Origin: Sphingomonadales bacterium
GTDB lineage: Bacteria; Pseudomonadota; Alphaproteobacteria; Sphingomonadales; Sphingomonadaceae
Direction of reading: 5' to 3'
Assembly: GCA_027489295.1 (NCBI GenBank)
Contig: JAIYAA010000280.1
Location: 1 to 14,915 of the forward strand
Length of the DNA stretch: 14,915 nt
The notes below the pieces were generated by a model. That model ran no database searches. It saw only the letters and a list, made by a program, of their open reading frames with translations, and was not told the DNA's origin. Positions within the stretch are counted from its first letter, which is position 1, and the number at the start of each line of letters is the position of its first letter. The position numbers and the translations under genes are program-made. Below, in pieces: positions 1 to 7,575 of the stretch.

Positions 1-9
1 AACGATCAA

Positions 10-66
10 GATGCCAGCCTACCCGCTCGGCTCCGCTGCGCTCCGCCTCCCGTCCAGGCTGGCATC
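10..66. repeat. 11-bp inverted repeat with 35-nt GC-rich loop
   Basis: GATGCCAGCCT (10-20) is the exact reverse complement of AGGCTGGCATC (56-66). The 35 nt between them are a low-complexity stretch built from CTCCGC/GCTCCG units. The arms are too far apart, and lack a following T-run, for an ordinary terminator. It may be an intergenic repeat or a mobile-element end. No second copy was seen in the window. Confidence 0.55.
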
Positions 67-410
67 GGAGGCGCGTATCAACTAACTATGCAACCGGACC
101 AGTCATCGCGGGCAGTCCACGAACCGCACTCTCCTTTCGGGGTGCGAAAGGACGCTCCTGAGTGCCCACCGCATCGTGCAGCAAAGGCCCGCACGCAATA
201 CGGGGCAGTTCGGAGGCTTACGGACCACCAATCGCGCGGCGGTCCCGCTTGGACAGGGCAACGAGGTCGCGGCCGCCGCTGGTCGCATCTGCAGTGTTTC
301 CAACGATGCTCCGCATCGCCAGAACCTCTGGCTGAGCCGCTCGACACTCGTCCGGGTCGAGACGTGCACGGGATGGCATGTTTCTAATGGAATTTTCCCA
401 TTAACGCGGC
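67..410. other. Gene-free stretch with a short hairpin and an AT-rich dyad
   Basis: About 340 bases with no credible coding region: the open frames here have no ribosome binding site, no recognisable motif and overlap each other on both strands. Two small structures are visible. CCTTTCG (133-139) pairs perfectly with CGAAAGG (145-151). AATGG (386-390) mirrors CCATT (398-402) around an AATTTTC centre, just upstream of the promoter at 411, where an operator could sit. The rest may be the decayed remains of older sequence; I recognise nothing in it. Confidence 0.4.
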
Positions 411-441
411 TTGACACAGGCCTCGCCAGAATGAGTATAAG
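411..441 (+). promoter_or_regulatory. Sigma70-like promoter of the alpha/beta hydrolase gene
   Basis: TTGACA (411-416) is a perfect -35 box. It is followed by GTATAA (435-440, spacer 18) or TATAAG (436-441, spacer 19) as the -10. The predicted transcript would start about 38 bases before the hydrolase ATG. A dyad, GTAT-AAGTA-ATAC (435-447), overlaps the -10 and could be a repressor site. The boxes are seen directly; use as a promoter is inferred. Confidence 0.55.
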
Positions 442-485
442 TAATACCTATCTCGCGGTCTCCGCGACGTTGCCGAGGAAGGTGG

Positions 486-1553
486 ATGCTAGTTTCACGT
501 CGGTGCTTCACTCGTTCCGCAGCAGCAATGGCGTCTGCTGTAGTCGTTACCGACTCGCTGCGCGCGGCACCATTGGCGGAAGGCGACCGTCGCACGCGCA
601 TCCTTGCCAGTGTCGACCCCGACTTGCGGGGGCCGCTTGCCTCGCAATCCGATTTCAGCGGTACGCCTCTCAACAATTCGGTCCTGCCTGCCGCCCGTGC
701 GTCCATCGTCCCGGCGCCGCCGTATCCGGCACCTGCGGTCGAAATTCGGACGATTGAAGGCCGCGGCACTGCCCCGCCGGTGAAGCTTTTCATTATCAAT
801 CGGGGCAAGCCCGGCGAGCGCAAGCCGGCGATCCTGCATACGCATAGCGGCGGTTTTGTCCTGATGCAGGCCGCGGATGCGTTGCGCGACTTGCAGGCGA
901 TCGCCCGCGTACATGACTGCGTCATCGTGACGGTCGAGCATCGCCTGGCGCCAGAGACGATTTTCCCTGGCGCTTTGGAAGACAATTATGCCGGGCTCCT
1001 GTGGCTTTATAGGAACGCGGATGCGCTTGGCGCGGACCGGGAGCGTATCGCGCTGATGGGAGAAAGCGCAGGCGGCGGGCATGCTGCGATGTTGGCCATT
1101 GCCGCGCGCGATCGCCGCGAGGTTCCACTGCTGCTGCAGCTGCTGGTGTATCCGATGCTGGACGATCGTACCGGCAGTACGCGCATGCCGCCCGACCTGG
1201 TCGGGGCCATCGGCTGGACCCCTGCCCAGAACCGGTTCGGCTGGAGTTCCTTCCTTGGTGTCCCTGCAGGTTCGCCAAGGGTGCCCTATGGTTCGGTTCC
1301 CGCGCGGGTTGCCGATTTGCGCGGCCTGCCGCCGGCGTTCATTGGTGTGGGCTCGATTGATCTGTTCGTCGAAGAGGACATGGACTATGCGCGCCGGCTG
1401 ATCGGCGCAGGGGTGCCGACCGATCTGCTGGTGGTACCGGGCGCCTATCACGGCTTTTACGGGGCGGTTCCGCAGGCGCCCGTCTCAATCCGGTTCGTCG
1501 CCGCGATGCACGACGCGCTCCGCCGTGCATTCAAGCGACCGGTATCGGTCTGA
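486..1553 (+). CDS. Tat-exported alpha/beta hydrolase (HSL/acetyl-esterase type)
   Basis: A 355-residue carboxylic ester hydrolase of the alpha/beta-hydrolase fold-3 (hormone-sensitive lipase) family. The N terminus SRRCFTRSAAAMASAVVV looks like a twin-arginine signal, so the enzyme probably acts in the periplasm. The oxyanion motif is HSGG (residues 120-123) rather than the usual HGGG. The nucleophile lies in GESAG (Ser194). Asp292 (in IDLFVEED) and His322 (in GAYHGF) complete the triad. GAGGAAGG ends 3 bases before the ATG, and a promoter lies at 411-441. Family members remove acetyl or other short acyl groups. Beside polysaccharide-degradation genes, deacylation of sugars is a reasonable inference, but the substrate is not shown by the sequence. 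Length is slightly above the ~310 usual for cytosolic members because of the leader. Confidence 0.85.
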   Translation: MLVSRRCFTRSAAAMASAVVVTDSLRAAPLAEGDRRTRILASVDPDLRGPLASQSDFSGTPLNNSVLPAARASIVPAPPYPAPAVEIRTIEGRGTAPPVKLFIINRGKPGERKPAILHTHSGGFVLMQAADALRDLQAIARVHDCVIVTVEHRLAPETIFPGALEDNYAGLLWLYRNADALGADRERIALMGESAGGGHAAMLAIAARDRREVPLLLQLLVYPMLDDRTGSTRMPPDLVGAIGWTPAQNRFGWSSFLGVPAGSPRVPYGSVPARVADLRGLPPAFIGVGSIDLFVEEDMDYARRLIGAGVPTDLLVVPGAYHGFYGAVPQAPVSIRFVAAMHDALRRAFKRPVSV

Positions 1554-1666
1554 GCCAAACCGACGGGGCCGATCCGTGCCTGCGCGCGCTCCCTATCGGG
1601 GAACGATCGCGCACGGAGTACGGCAAGCCAACCTCTTCCGGGAAGGGAGATACCGTGCCATGGCTG

Positions 1667-1714
1667 GTAAAGTAATATATTTTTATTGACCGAGCGACTG
1701 TCCGGACCTTAGCT
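1667..1714 (+). promoter_or_regulatory. AT-rich promoter/operator candidate upstream of the MFS transporter
   Basis: In an otherwise GC-rich gap, TAATATATTTTTATTGACC (1673-1691) stands out. It contains the 8-bp palindrome AATATATT (1674-1681) and TTGACC (1686-1691) as a possible -35. The -10 about 17 bases on (TTAGCT) is poor. The arrangement of AT-rich dyad directly followed by TTGACC resembles the region before dgoD (9280-9301), where TATGATATT matches this site at 7 of 9 positions. Regulation by the DgoR-like protein is a guess. Confidence 0.35.
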
Positions 1715-1768
1715 GGCCGCCATGATCACCACGCCGGGGACCGGCGTCGGATTGGGAGAGGCACCACC

Positions 1769-3190
1769 ATGCATTTTGATGTGACCGGATCGGCACCGGC
1801 CGGCCAAGCGCAATACGCCCAGGCGTCTGGGGCGGTATGGATGTCTGCCATGGTGGCGGCGCTGGGCGGTGTGCTGTTCGGCTATGACTGGGTCGTAATC
1901 GGCGGCGCGAAGCCGTTCTACGAGGCGGCCTTCGGCCTGACCGCGCCGACCGATCAGGCCTGGGCGGTGAGTTGCGCGTTGATCGGTTGTCTCGCCGGGG
2001 CTATCGCCTCGGGTGGGCTCAGCGACCGGCTCGGCCGCCGTCCGGCGCTGCTGATCGCCGCCGTGATCTTCGCGGTTTCGTCGCTGGGCACCGCGGTCGC
2101 GGCATCCTTTCACGGTTTTGTACTTTGGCGCATCGCCGGCGGTGTCGCCATCGGCATGGCGTCCGGCCTCGCACCGCTGTACATCGCCGAGATCGCCCCG
2201 CCGGGCGCGCGCGGGCGATTGGTGGTGCTGAACCAGATCGGCATCGTCGTCGGGCTCCTGGGTGCCCAGATCGTCAATCTGTTGATCGCGGAGCCCGTCA
2301 TCGCCGGGGCGGCGCCGGCCGATATCGCGGCATCGTGGAACGGGACGACGGGCTGGCGCTGGATGTTCGCCGCGGCGGCCGTTCCGGCGATTGTGTTCCT
2401 GGTCGGCTGCCTGTTGATCCCGGAAAGCCCCCGCTGGCTGTTCCAGCGCGGTCGCAAGGCGCAGGAAAGGGCGGTGCTGGTGACGTTCGGCGGGGAGGCC
2501 CATGCGGACGTGGCGCTGGAACAGATTCGTGCCGCGCTGCAGGCGGGGCCGGGGCGCTCGCTTCGATCGGTGCTCGGGGAGGCGCGGCTGCGAAAGGTTC
2601 TTGGAATCGCGATCGTCCTTGCCGTCCTCCAGCAATGGTGCGGCATCAACGTGATCTTCAACTATGCCCAGGAGATCTTCGCATCCGCGGGCTATGCCGT
2701 GTCGGACACGCTGTTCAACATCGTCATCACCGGCGTCGTCAACATGGTCTTCACGCTCGTCGCGCTGGGCACGATCGAACGGCTGGGTCGGCGGCGGCTG
2801 TTGCTGATCGGTTGTGCCGGGCTGGCGGCGATCTATCTGGTCCTCGGCACCTGCTATCTGTACGGGCTGCAGGGCTGGCCGCTCCTCGCGCTGGTCGTTG
2901 CAGCCATCGCGCTTTACGCAATGACGCTGGCGCCCGTCACCTGGGTGGCGCTGTCCGAAATCCTGCCCGGTGAAGCGCGCGGAGCCAGCATGGCGGTCGC
3001 CACGACGGCCTTGTGGGCGGCGTGCTTCCTGCTCACCTATTCCTTCCCACTGCTGAACGCGGCGGCGGGGACGGGGGTGACCTTCTGGCTCTATGCGTTC
3101 GTCTGTGCCGCCGGCTTCGCGTTCATCTCGGCCAAGCTTCCCGAAACAAAGAACCGCACGCTCGAGGATATCGAACAGGGCTGGCGCTGA
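1769..3190 (+). CDS. MFS sugar porter (XylE/GalP-like proton symporter)
   Basis: A 473-residue, 12-helix inner-membrane transporter of the sugar-porter family. All signature motifs are present in order: GGLSDRLGRR (82-91) after helix 2, PLYIAEIAPPGARG (136-149), PESPRWL (218-224), QQWCGIN (288-294) in helix 7, ERLGRRRLL (337-345), PVTWVALSEILP (389-400) and PETKNRTLEDIE (458-469). The QQxxGxN residues and the tryptophan after PVT bind the sugar in E. coli XylE. Length is normal. GGGAGAGG sits a few bases before the ATG. Family members import galactose, xylose, arabinose or glucose. The nearby galactonate genes make galactose the best guess, but the sequence alone does not decide. It converges on the GH2 gene. 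Confidence 0.9.
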   Translation: MHFDVTGSAPAGQAQYAQASGAVWMSAMVAALGGVLFGYDWVVIGGAKPFYEAAFGLTAPTDQAWAVSCALIGCLAGAIASGGLSDRLGRRPALLIAAVIFAVSSLGTAVAASFHGFVLWRIAGGVAIGMASGLAPLYIAEIAPPGARGRLVVLNQIGIVVGLLGAQIVNLLIAEPVIAGAAPADIAASWNGTTGWRWMFAAAAVPAIVFLVGCLLIPESPRWLFQRGRKAQERAVLVTFGGEAHADVALEQIRAALQAGPGRSLRSVLGEARLRKVLGIAIVLAVLQQWCGINVIFNYAQEIFASAGYAVSDTLFNIVITGVVNMVFTLVALGTIERLGRRRLLLIGCAGLAAIYLVLGTCYLYGLQGWPLLALVVAAIALYAMTLAPVTWVALSEILPGEARGASMAVATTALWAACFLLTYSFPLLNAAAGTGVTFWLYAFVCAAGFAFISAKLPETKNRTLEDIEQGWR

Positions 3191-3205
3191 GCGGGTTCAT
3201 GGCCC

Positions 3206-3233
3206 GGCAGCGGCGTGGTCCGACGCCGCTGCC
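3206..3233. terminator. Hairpin after the MFS gene
   Basis: GGCAGCGGCGT (3206-3216) and ACGCCGCTGCC (3223-3233) form a perfect 11-bp stem with a 6-nt loop, 16 bases past the transporter stop codon. There is no following T-run, which is common in high-GC genomes, so termination strength is uncertain. Confidence 0.6.
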
Positions 3234-3247
3234 ATGAGCGACCATCC

Positions 3248-3279
3248 GGATCCCCCGACCGCGCGGGTCGGGGGGATCC
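3248..3279. terminator. Second hairpin between convergent MFS and GH2 genes
   Basis: GGATCCCCCGACC (3248-3260) pairs with GGTCGGGGGGATCC (3266-3279), giving a 13-bp stem with a single bulged G and a 5-nt loop. It ends 5 bases from the GH2 stop codon. With the hairpin at 3206 it probably serves transcripts arriving from both sides. Confidence 0.65.
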
Positions 3280-3284
3280 CCTGG

Positions 3285-6179
3285 TCAGGCGCCGCTGAGC
3301 GCTCGCAACTGGCGCGGGGTGACCTGCGCCTTCGGCCGGAACCCACTGCTTGCCATATACGCCTCGAGGCTGGCGACAAGCTGGCGACTGACGGGGTCTT
3401 CGGCGTCCAGCCCGAAGCCGCAGACTATCGCGCGGCCCTTGCCGACCGCCACTTCGACGATCAGGCCCAGCGGGCGCGCGGTGAACCAGTCGTCGATCAC
3501 GCGCACGATCGGCTCCACGCCGGCGGGCAGCAGATCGAGCCGCAGCGCGCCGGCCCGATGCATCGGATACCACCATTGCCAGTTGCTGTGGGCCTCGGTC
3601 GGGAAATCGGCCAGCGCGGGATGCTTCGGATCGCAATAGACGCCCAGCGTAGTCGGGGCCTGCTGGTTGGTCCAAAGTGTGCTCCAGAAGATGCTGGAGA
3701 AGCCCAGCTTGACCGGCCTCTCGGGATAGTTGGCGATCCTGTCCGGCGAAAGGCCGATGAGCATGCGCTCGCCGCGGTCGAGGCGGGCAAGCACGGCCTC
3801 GTCGATCCGGTCGGCCCGGCTGATGCCGGCGGACGGGGCAGGGGGCGCCGACGGGTAGATCCAGAGATCCCAATCATTTTCCGCGATCGGCCGGCCGTTC
3901 TCGCGGACCGTCACGATCAACCGTGCTGCCGTCGCGCGCGTCGTGGTCAGCGGCGCACGTGCGGTCAGCGAGAGCGGGGCATTGCCGTTGGGCACACGCT
4001 GTTCGGCGAAGTTCCCCTCGGCAATGCGGCGGCCGTCGACATCCTCGACCCGCCAGGCAATCTGTGCTGCCTGGATGGGCGCGGCAGAGAAGTTGGCGAT
4101 GTCGACGGAAAACTCGAGCTGCTCCTCCGATCGAAAGACGCGGCGGGGCAGGCGGGCCAGCGGTACTACTGCACCGCAAAACCGGCGATATTCCTCGCCG
4201 GTCACATATCCCTTGTCGTCCCAGAAGGGATCGACCACGCCCACCAAGGCAGTGCCCTGGCCCGAGAAGTCCTGCAGCCCGAGCAGCTGGAAGCCCCCCA
4301 TGCGATGCGTGCGCAGCGCGCTCTCGATGTCCTCCTTGTAGCACATCACCTGTAGCCGGCCGGAGGCGTAGTGGAACTCCGGCGCAAGATCGTGCAGCCC
4401 GCTGGCACGCAGCCGATCCTCGAAGATATCGAAGTTCCGGGCCTTCAGATGGCCGGTATATTTGCGCCGCTCCTCCAGATTGGGATAGACGCACCATTGC
4501 CCCATCTCGTGGCAGATGACGGGGACGGCACGCTTGCCGATATAGTCCGCATAGTCGGTCCGCGTCTCGGGGGGCTTGGCGTTGATCCGGGACTTCAGCT
4601 CCTCGCCCCAGGCCTGGATGCGCGGATCGGGCGTGACGTGGAACTGGTTTTCGGGAAGCTGCGGCCAGCCAGATCCCGATGTCCACACCCGGCGCGGATC
4701 GATGCAGCGATACTTGCGAACATAGTCGGACAGCCAGGCGTCGCGGCGCGCTTCTCCCGCGCGGTCGCCACCGCCGGGTTCGTTGCCGTGGGTCATCAGG
4801 ACGATGCACGGGTGGTTGCCATGCTCTGCCAGGATGCGATCGGTTTCGGCATGGACCCAGGCATCGACCGGCTTGCCGCTGCCGATGACGGTCGACTGGT
4901 TGGCCCAGACCATTTCCACCTGCACATAGACACCGGCCTCGTCCGCGGCCTCGAGCGCGGCCTGGGGCGGGCAATAGCTGTGGAAGCGGATATGGTTCAG
5001 ACCATAGTCCTTGATCCGCCGCATGATGCGCCGCCACGGTGCGATTTCCGTCGGCGGGTGGCCCGTCAGCGGGAAGATGCTGCAGTCCAGCGCCCCGCGG
5101 AACATGATCGGGCGGCCGTTGAGCCTGAACCCGTCCGGCCCGCCGACAAGCTCGCGCCAGCCGAAACGGCCCTGCCAGTCCGCACCGTTCGCCAACCGCA
5201 CGGTGACATCGTGCAGCACGGGATCGAATTCGTCCCAGGGGCGGGCGGCGGGGTCTTCGGGATGGATCTGGAGCCGCGCTTCGAACCGGCCCTCCTTGCC
5301 CTGCCACGTCACCGGCATGCGCACGGTCCGGCCGCCAACGCGGAGGTCCGCCTGGCGGGGCGAGGGCGCATCCCCCAGGCGTCGTGCGATACCCCGCACG
5401 ACGAGCGTGCGGTCGACGAACCGGGGCAGGAGGTCGACATGGTCGATCCAGGCCGCCTCGCTCGCCTGCAGCTCGATGCGGCCGGCGATGCCGTTCCAGT
5501 TGCCCTGGGTGTGATCGGTGACACCATGGCCATTGTGACCGATGTCCACGATCATTCGATTGTCGACGCGGATCGTCAGCCGATGGCGGCCGGGTGTGAG
5601 CGCACCCAGGTCATACCGGTGCGGCACGTGCAGCGCCTCGCTCCGGCCGAAGGGCAGGTCGTCGATCCAGACACGGGTTTCCCAGTGCGCGCGTTCGAGG
5701 AAAAGCTCGATCCGCTTGCCGCGCCAGTCGGCGGGGATGTCGATGTCCCGCTGATACCAGGCAGCACCGCGATACCAGCTATCGGGCTGTAGGAAAAACG
5801 GCACCTTCACCTGCCCGGCGACGCGGTAGGGGGCGTCCTCCGTGGCGGTGAACCAGCCCTTGTCGTTGATGTCCCCCGTCCAAGGCGTGTCGATCGCAAC
5901 CGGATGACCGATCCGATGCTGCTCCAGGGTGCCGGGAAGGGGCAGCTTGTCCGCCAGTTCTGTCGCGTACCAGCGTGCCGCCTCTCCCTTGTCGTCCGGG
6001 TCGAGCGCGCGGCGCCAGACGGCAGCAAGATCATGTGCCTGCGCCGGTTGCGCGGCCATCGCCACGCCTCCCGCCACCCCCAGGAATGGTGCCGCGGCGA
6101 GCGACTGGATCAGGCGGCGACGGCCAATGCCGCCACCTGCGTTTGACGCATCGTTCAAAAACTCTCTCCCTGCCCGCAT
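3285..6179 (-). CDS. Tat-exported GH2-family glycoside hydrolase
   Basis: A 964-residue glycosidase with the GH2 domain order: Tat leader (GRRRLIQSL, residues 19-27, cleavage near AQAHD at 47-50), N-terminal sugar-binding sandwich (~60-240), immunoglobulin-like domain (~245-340), TIM barrel (~345-660), then C-terminal beta and Rossmann-like domains. The acid/base is probably Glu467 in HGNEP and the nucleophile probably Glu558 in ICHEMGQW. The extra C-terminal domain (~780-945, containing HSNWQWW) is seen in some large GH2-like proteins of polysaccharide loci. Beta-galactosidase or beta-glucuronidase activity is plausible; substrate is inferred only from context. The ATG at 6179 has a weak site, GGAG three bases away. 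A TTG at 6158 is preceded by AGGGAGAG and would give a more usual Tat leader beginning MNDASNAGG. An operator-like TATGATATT lies just upstream. Confidence 0.85.
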   Translation of the reverse strand: MRAGREFLNDASNAGGGIGRRRLIQSLAAAPFLGVAGGVAMAAQPAQAHDLAAVWRRALDPDDKGEAARWYATELADKLPLPGTLEQHRIGHPVAIDTPWTGDINDKGWFTATEDAPYRVAGQVKVPFFLQPDSWYRGAAWYQRDIDIPADWRGKRIELFLERAHWETRVWIDDLPFGRSEALHVPHRYDLGALTPGRHRLTIRVDNRMIVDIGHNGHGVTDHTQGNWNGIAGRIELQASEAAWIDHVDLLPRFVDRTLVVRGIARRLGDAPSPRQADLRVGGRTVRMPVTWQGKEGRFEARLQIHPEDPAARPWDEFDPVLHDVTVRLANGADWQGRFGWRELVGGPDGFRLNGRPIMFRGALDCSIFPLTGHPPTEIAPWRRIMRRIKDYGLNHIRFHSYCPPQAALEAADEAGVYVQVEMVWANQSTVIGSGKPVDAWVHAETDRILAEHGNHPCIVLMTHGNEPGGGDRAGEARRDAWLSDYVRKYRCIDPRRVWTSGSGWPQLPENQFHVTPDPRIQAWGEELKSRINAKPPETRTDYADYIGKRAVPVICHEMGQWCVYPNLEERRKYTGHLKARNFDIFEDRLRASGLHDLAPEFHYASGRLQVMCYKEDIESALRTHRMGGFQLLGLQDFSGQGTALVGVVDPFWDDKGYVTGEEYRRFCGAVVPLARLPRRVFRSEEQLEFSVDIANFSAAPIQAAQIAWRVEDVDGRRIAEGNFAEQRVPNGNAPLSLTARAPLTTTRATAARLIVTVRENGRPIAENDWDLWIYPSAPPAPSAGISRADRIDEAVLARLDRGERMLIGLSPDRIANYPERPVKLGFSSIFWSTLWTNQQAPTTLGVYCDPKHPALADFPTEAHSNWQWWYPMHRAGALRLDLLPAGVEPIVRVIDDWFTARPLGLIVEVAVGKGRAIVCGFGLDAEDPVSRQLVASLEAYMASSGFRPKAQVTPRQLRALSGA

Positions 6180-6195
6180 GGTCTCCCATGCCAGT

Positions 6196-6212
6196 TAAGT
6201 ATGATATTATTG
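6196..6212. promoter_or_regulatory. Operator candidate upstream of the GH2 gene
   Basis: AAGTATGATATTATT lies 18-32 bases upstream of the GH2 ATG. Its core TATGATATT (6200-6208) is identical over nine bases to the centre of the palindrome in the lactonase/dgoD promoter (9284-9292). TAT-G-ATA is a short dyad of the size bound by dimeric GntR-type regulators. Binding is inferred; the sequence identity is seen. Confidence 0.45.
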
Positions 6213-6381
6213 GCCGTGGGCGGGAAAGCAAGCGCGGTTTGGTGCCATCCGGCAGGTTAGGCCGGGCACCGGCGCGACCGGCCTTGGCGCAGCGTCCCGT
6301 CGCTTCGGTGGCGGCAACGCCTGCGACCCGGATGCAAGAAGGCAGCCGGGACGATGCAATCGCCCCGGCCGCGCCGGCATT

Positions 6382-6660
6382 TCAGTAATAGGCGCGCAGA
6401 ATCAGCGAGAAACGACGGTCGTTCAGGCTGTACTGCAGCGGTTCCGTGGGCGTGCCGATATAGGTCTGGCCCATGCGGTTGTTGAGGTTGACCCCCTCCA
6501 GCGTGAGCGAAATCTTCTTGTTGAGATTGTAGCTGATGGAGGCGTCTAGGCTCGCATAGGGGGCCTGGATCTGCGGAAGACCTGTTGCGCCGCTCCCGAC
6601 GGTGGTGTTCAGGTAACTGCTCCGCCACGAATAGGCCAACCGCGCACTGGCGGGTCCGAG
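6382..6660 (-). pseudogene. TonB-dependent receptor, C-terminal remnant
   Basis: About 90 residues from SARLAYSWRSSYL to RRFSLILRAYY and stop. They match the last beta strands of outer-membrane TonB-dependent receptors of the oligosaccharide-uptake type: alternating strands, EGVNLNN in the penultimate region and an aromatic C-terminal residue as the outer-membrane assembly signal. The plug, TonB box and more than 800 residues of barrel are missing. Upstream of about 6655 the frame stays open for another ~80 codons, but these read GH30 sequence in antisense, not receptor. The intact gene would have been upstream of, and on the same strand as, the GH2 gene, as in polysaccharide-utilisation loci. 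It cannot make a working receptor. Confidence 0.8.
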
Positions 6661-7527
6661 TTCAGCAGCATTGCGCCGCTCAACGAACCGAACACGCCCT
6701 ATTGGGTTTCCGGCAACCGCCAGGAGGGCAATTTCTTTGATCCCGCCGGTCAGGCGCGGATGCTGCTCGCCACGTCGGCTGCGCTGAAGGCCCATGGATC
6801 GAAGGCGCGCCTTTCCGCCATGGACGAGACCAATCCCGCGACCTTCGTGCTCGACTGGGCGGGGTATACCGCAGAGGCGCGTGCGGCGGTCCAGCAACTG
6901 AATACCCACAGCTACAGCACCATCGGGCTGACCGGCGTCCGCGACGTGGCAACGGTGGCCAGGCTGCCGCTATGGATGTCGGAAGTCGATCTCTCGGCGC
7001 CAAATACCATCCAGGACTTCAACGACCCGACATCGGCGCTGGCGCTGGGAGAGCAGATCGCGCTCGATCTGAAGCGGCTGGAGCCGGAGGCTTGGGTGAT
7101 CTGGCAGGCGGTCGAGCCGAGCGCGCTGGCCGGCGATCCGGGCTCGAACTGGGGCCTGATCCGTGCCGACATGTCAGTCAAGCGGCCGGCGGATCTGAGC
7201 TTTCATCTGACGGCGAAATATTTTGCGATGGGAAGCTTCAGCCGCCATCTGGGCCCCGGCTATCGGCTGGTGCGCAACAACGATCCCGATACCGTGACCG
7301 CCCTTTCCCCCGACGGGCGGCGGGCGGTCGTCATCCATGTCAATCACGGGGTCTATGCCCGGCGTCTCGACATTGCGACGGAGGGGCTGGGCGGATCGAG
7401 CTGGAAGATCTCGGGCCTGCTGGTCGATGAAAGTGCCGCGGTTGCCAACTGTTCCGGGCGGACGCCGACCGCCATTGCACCCGCCCGGGCGATTACCGCC
7501 GTAGTCCTGGACCGCGTCGATCCTTAG
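6650..7527 (+). pseudogene. GH30-family glycosidase, 5'-truncated
   Basis: About 290 residues of a clan-A glycosidase, starting at FSSIAPLNEPNTPYW and running to the stop at 7525-7527. The acid/base Glu is in the NEP motif (codon 6685-6687) and the nucleophile Glu is in LWMSEVD (codon 6982-6984). The tail is the beta-sandwich that follows GH30 barrels. NEPNTPYW and a following QEGNFF match best to endo-beta-1,6-galactanase-like GH30 enzymes. The signal peptide and the first barrel strands, roughly 150-200 residues, are absent, and the coding sequence begins exactly where the TonB-receptor remnant ends. An internal ATG at 6760 lies after the acid/base, so it could not give an active enzyme. 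Confidence 0.75.
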
Positions 7528-7538
7528 CGAATGGTGCA

Positions 7539-7564
7539 GGTGACGGCCGCCACCGGCCGTCACC
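7539..7564. terminator. Bidirectional hairpin between the GH30 remnant and the GntR gene
   Basis: GGTGACGGCCG (7539-7549) and CGGCCGTCACC (7554-7564) form a perfect 11-bp stem with a 4-nt loop. It lies 11 bases after the GH30 stop and 11 bases from the GntR stop, so it suits both convergent transcripts. Confidence 0.7.
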
Positions 7565-7575
7565 CGGATGCCGGT

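Noticed and set aside
78..417. Overlapping minus-strand frames upstream of the hydrolase
   Set aside because: Cys/Arg/Ser-rich translations with no ribosome site or family motif, overlapped by open frames on the other strand; no support as a gene.
1709..2973. Long frames on both strands inside the MFS gene
   Set aside because: They overlap a fully motif-supported transporter and encode low-complexity Arg/Gly-rich sequence.
3093..5792. Two long open frames (about 420 and 473 codons) on the plus strand inside the GH2 gene
   Set aside because: They are antisense to a clear GH2 protein, have arginine/alanine/proline-rich composition and no motifs or ribosome sites, as expected of high-GC shadow frames.
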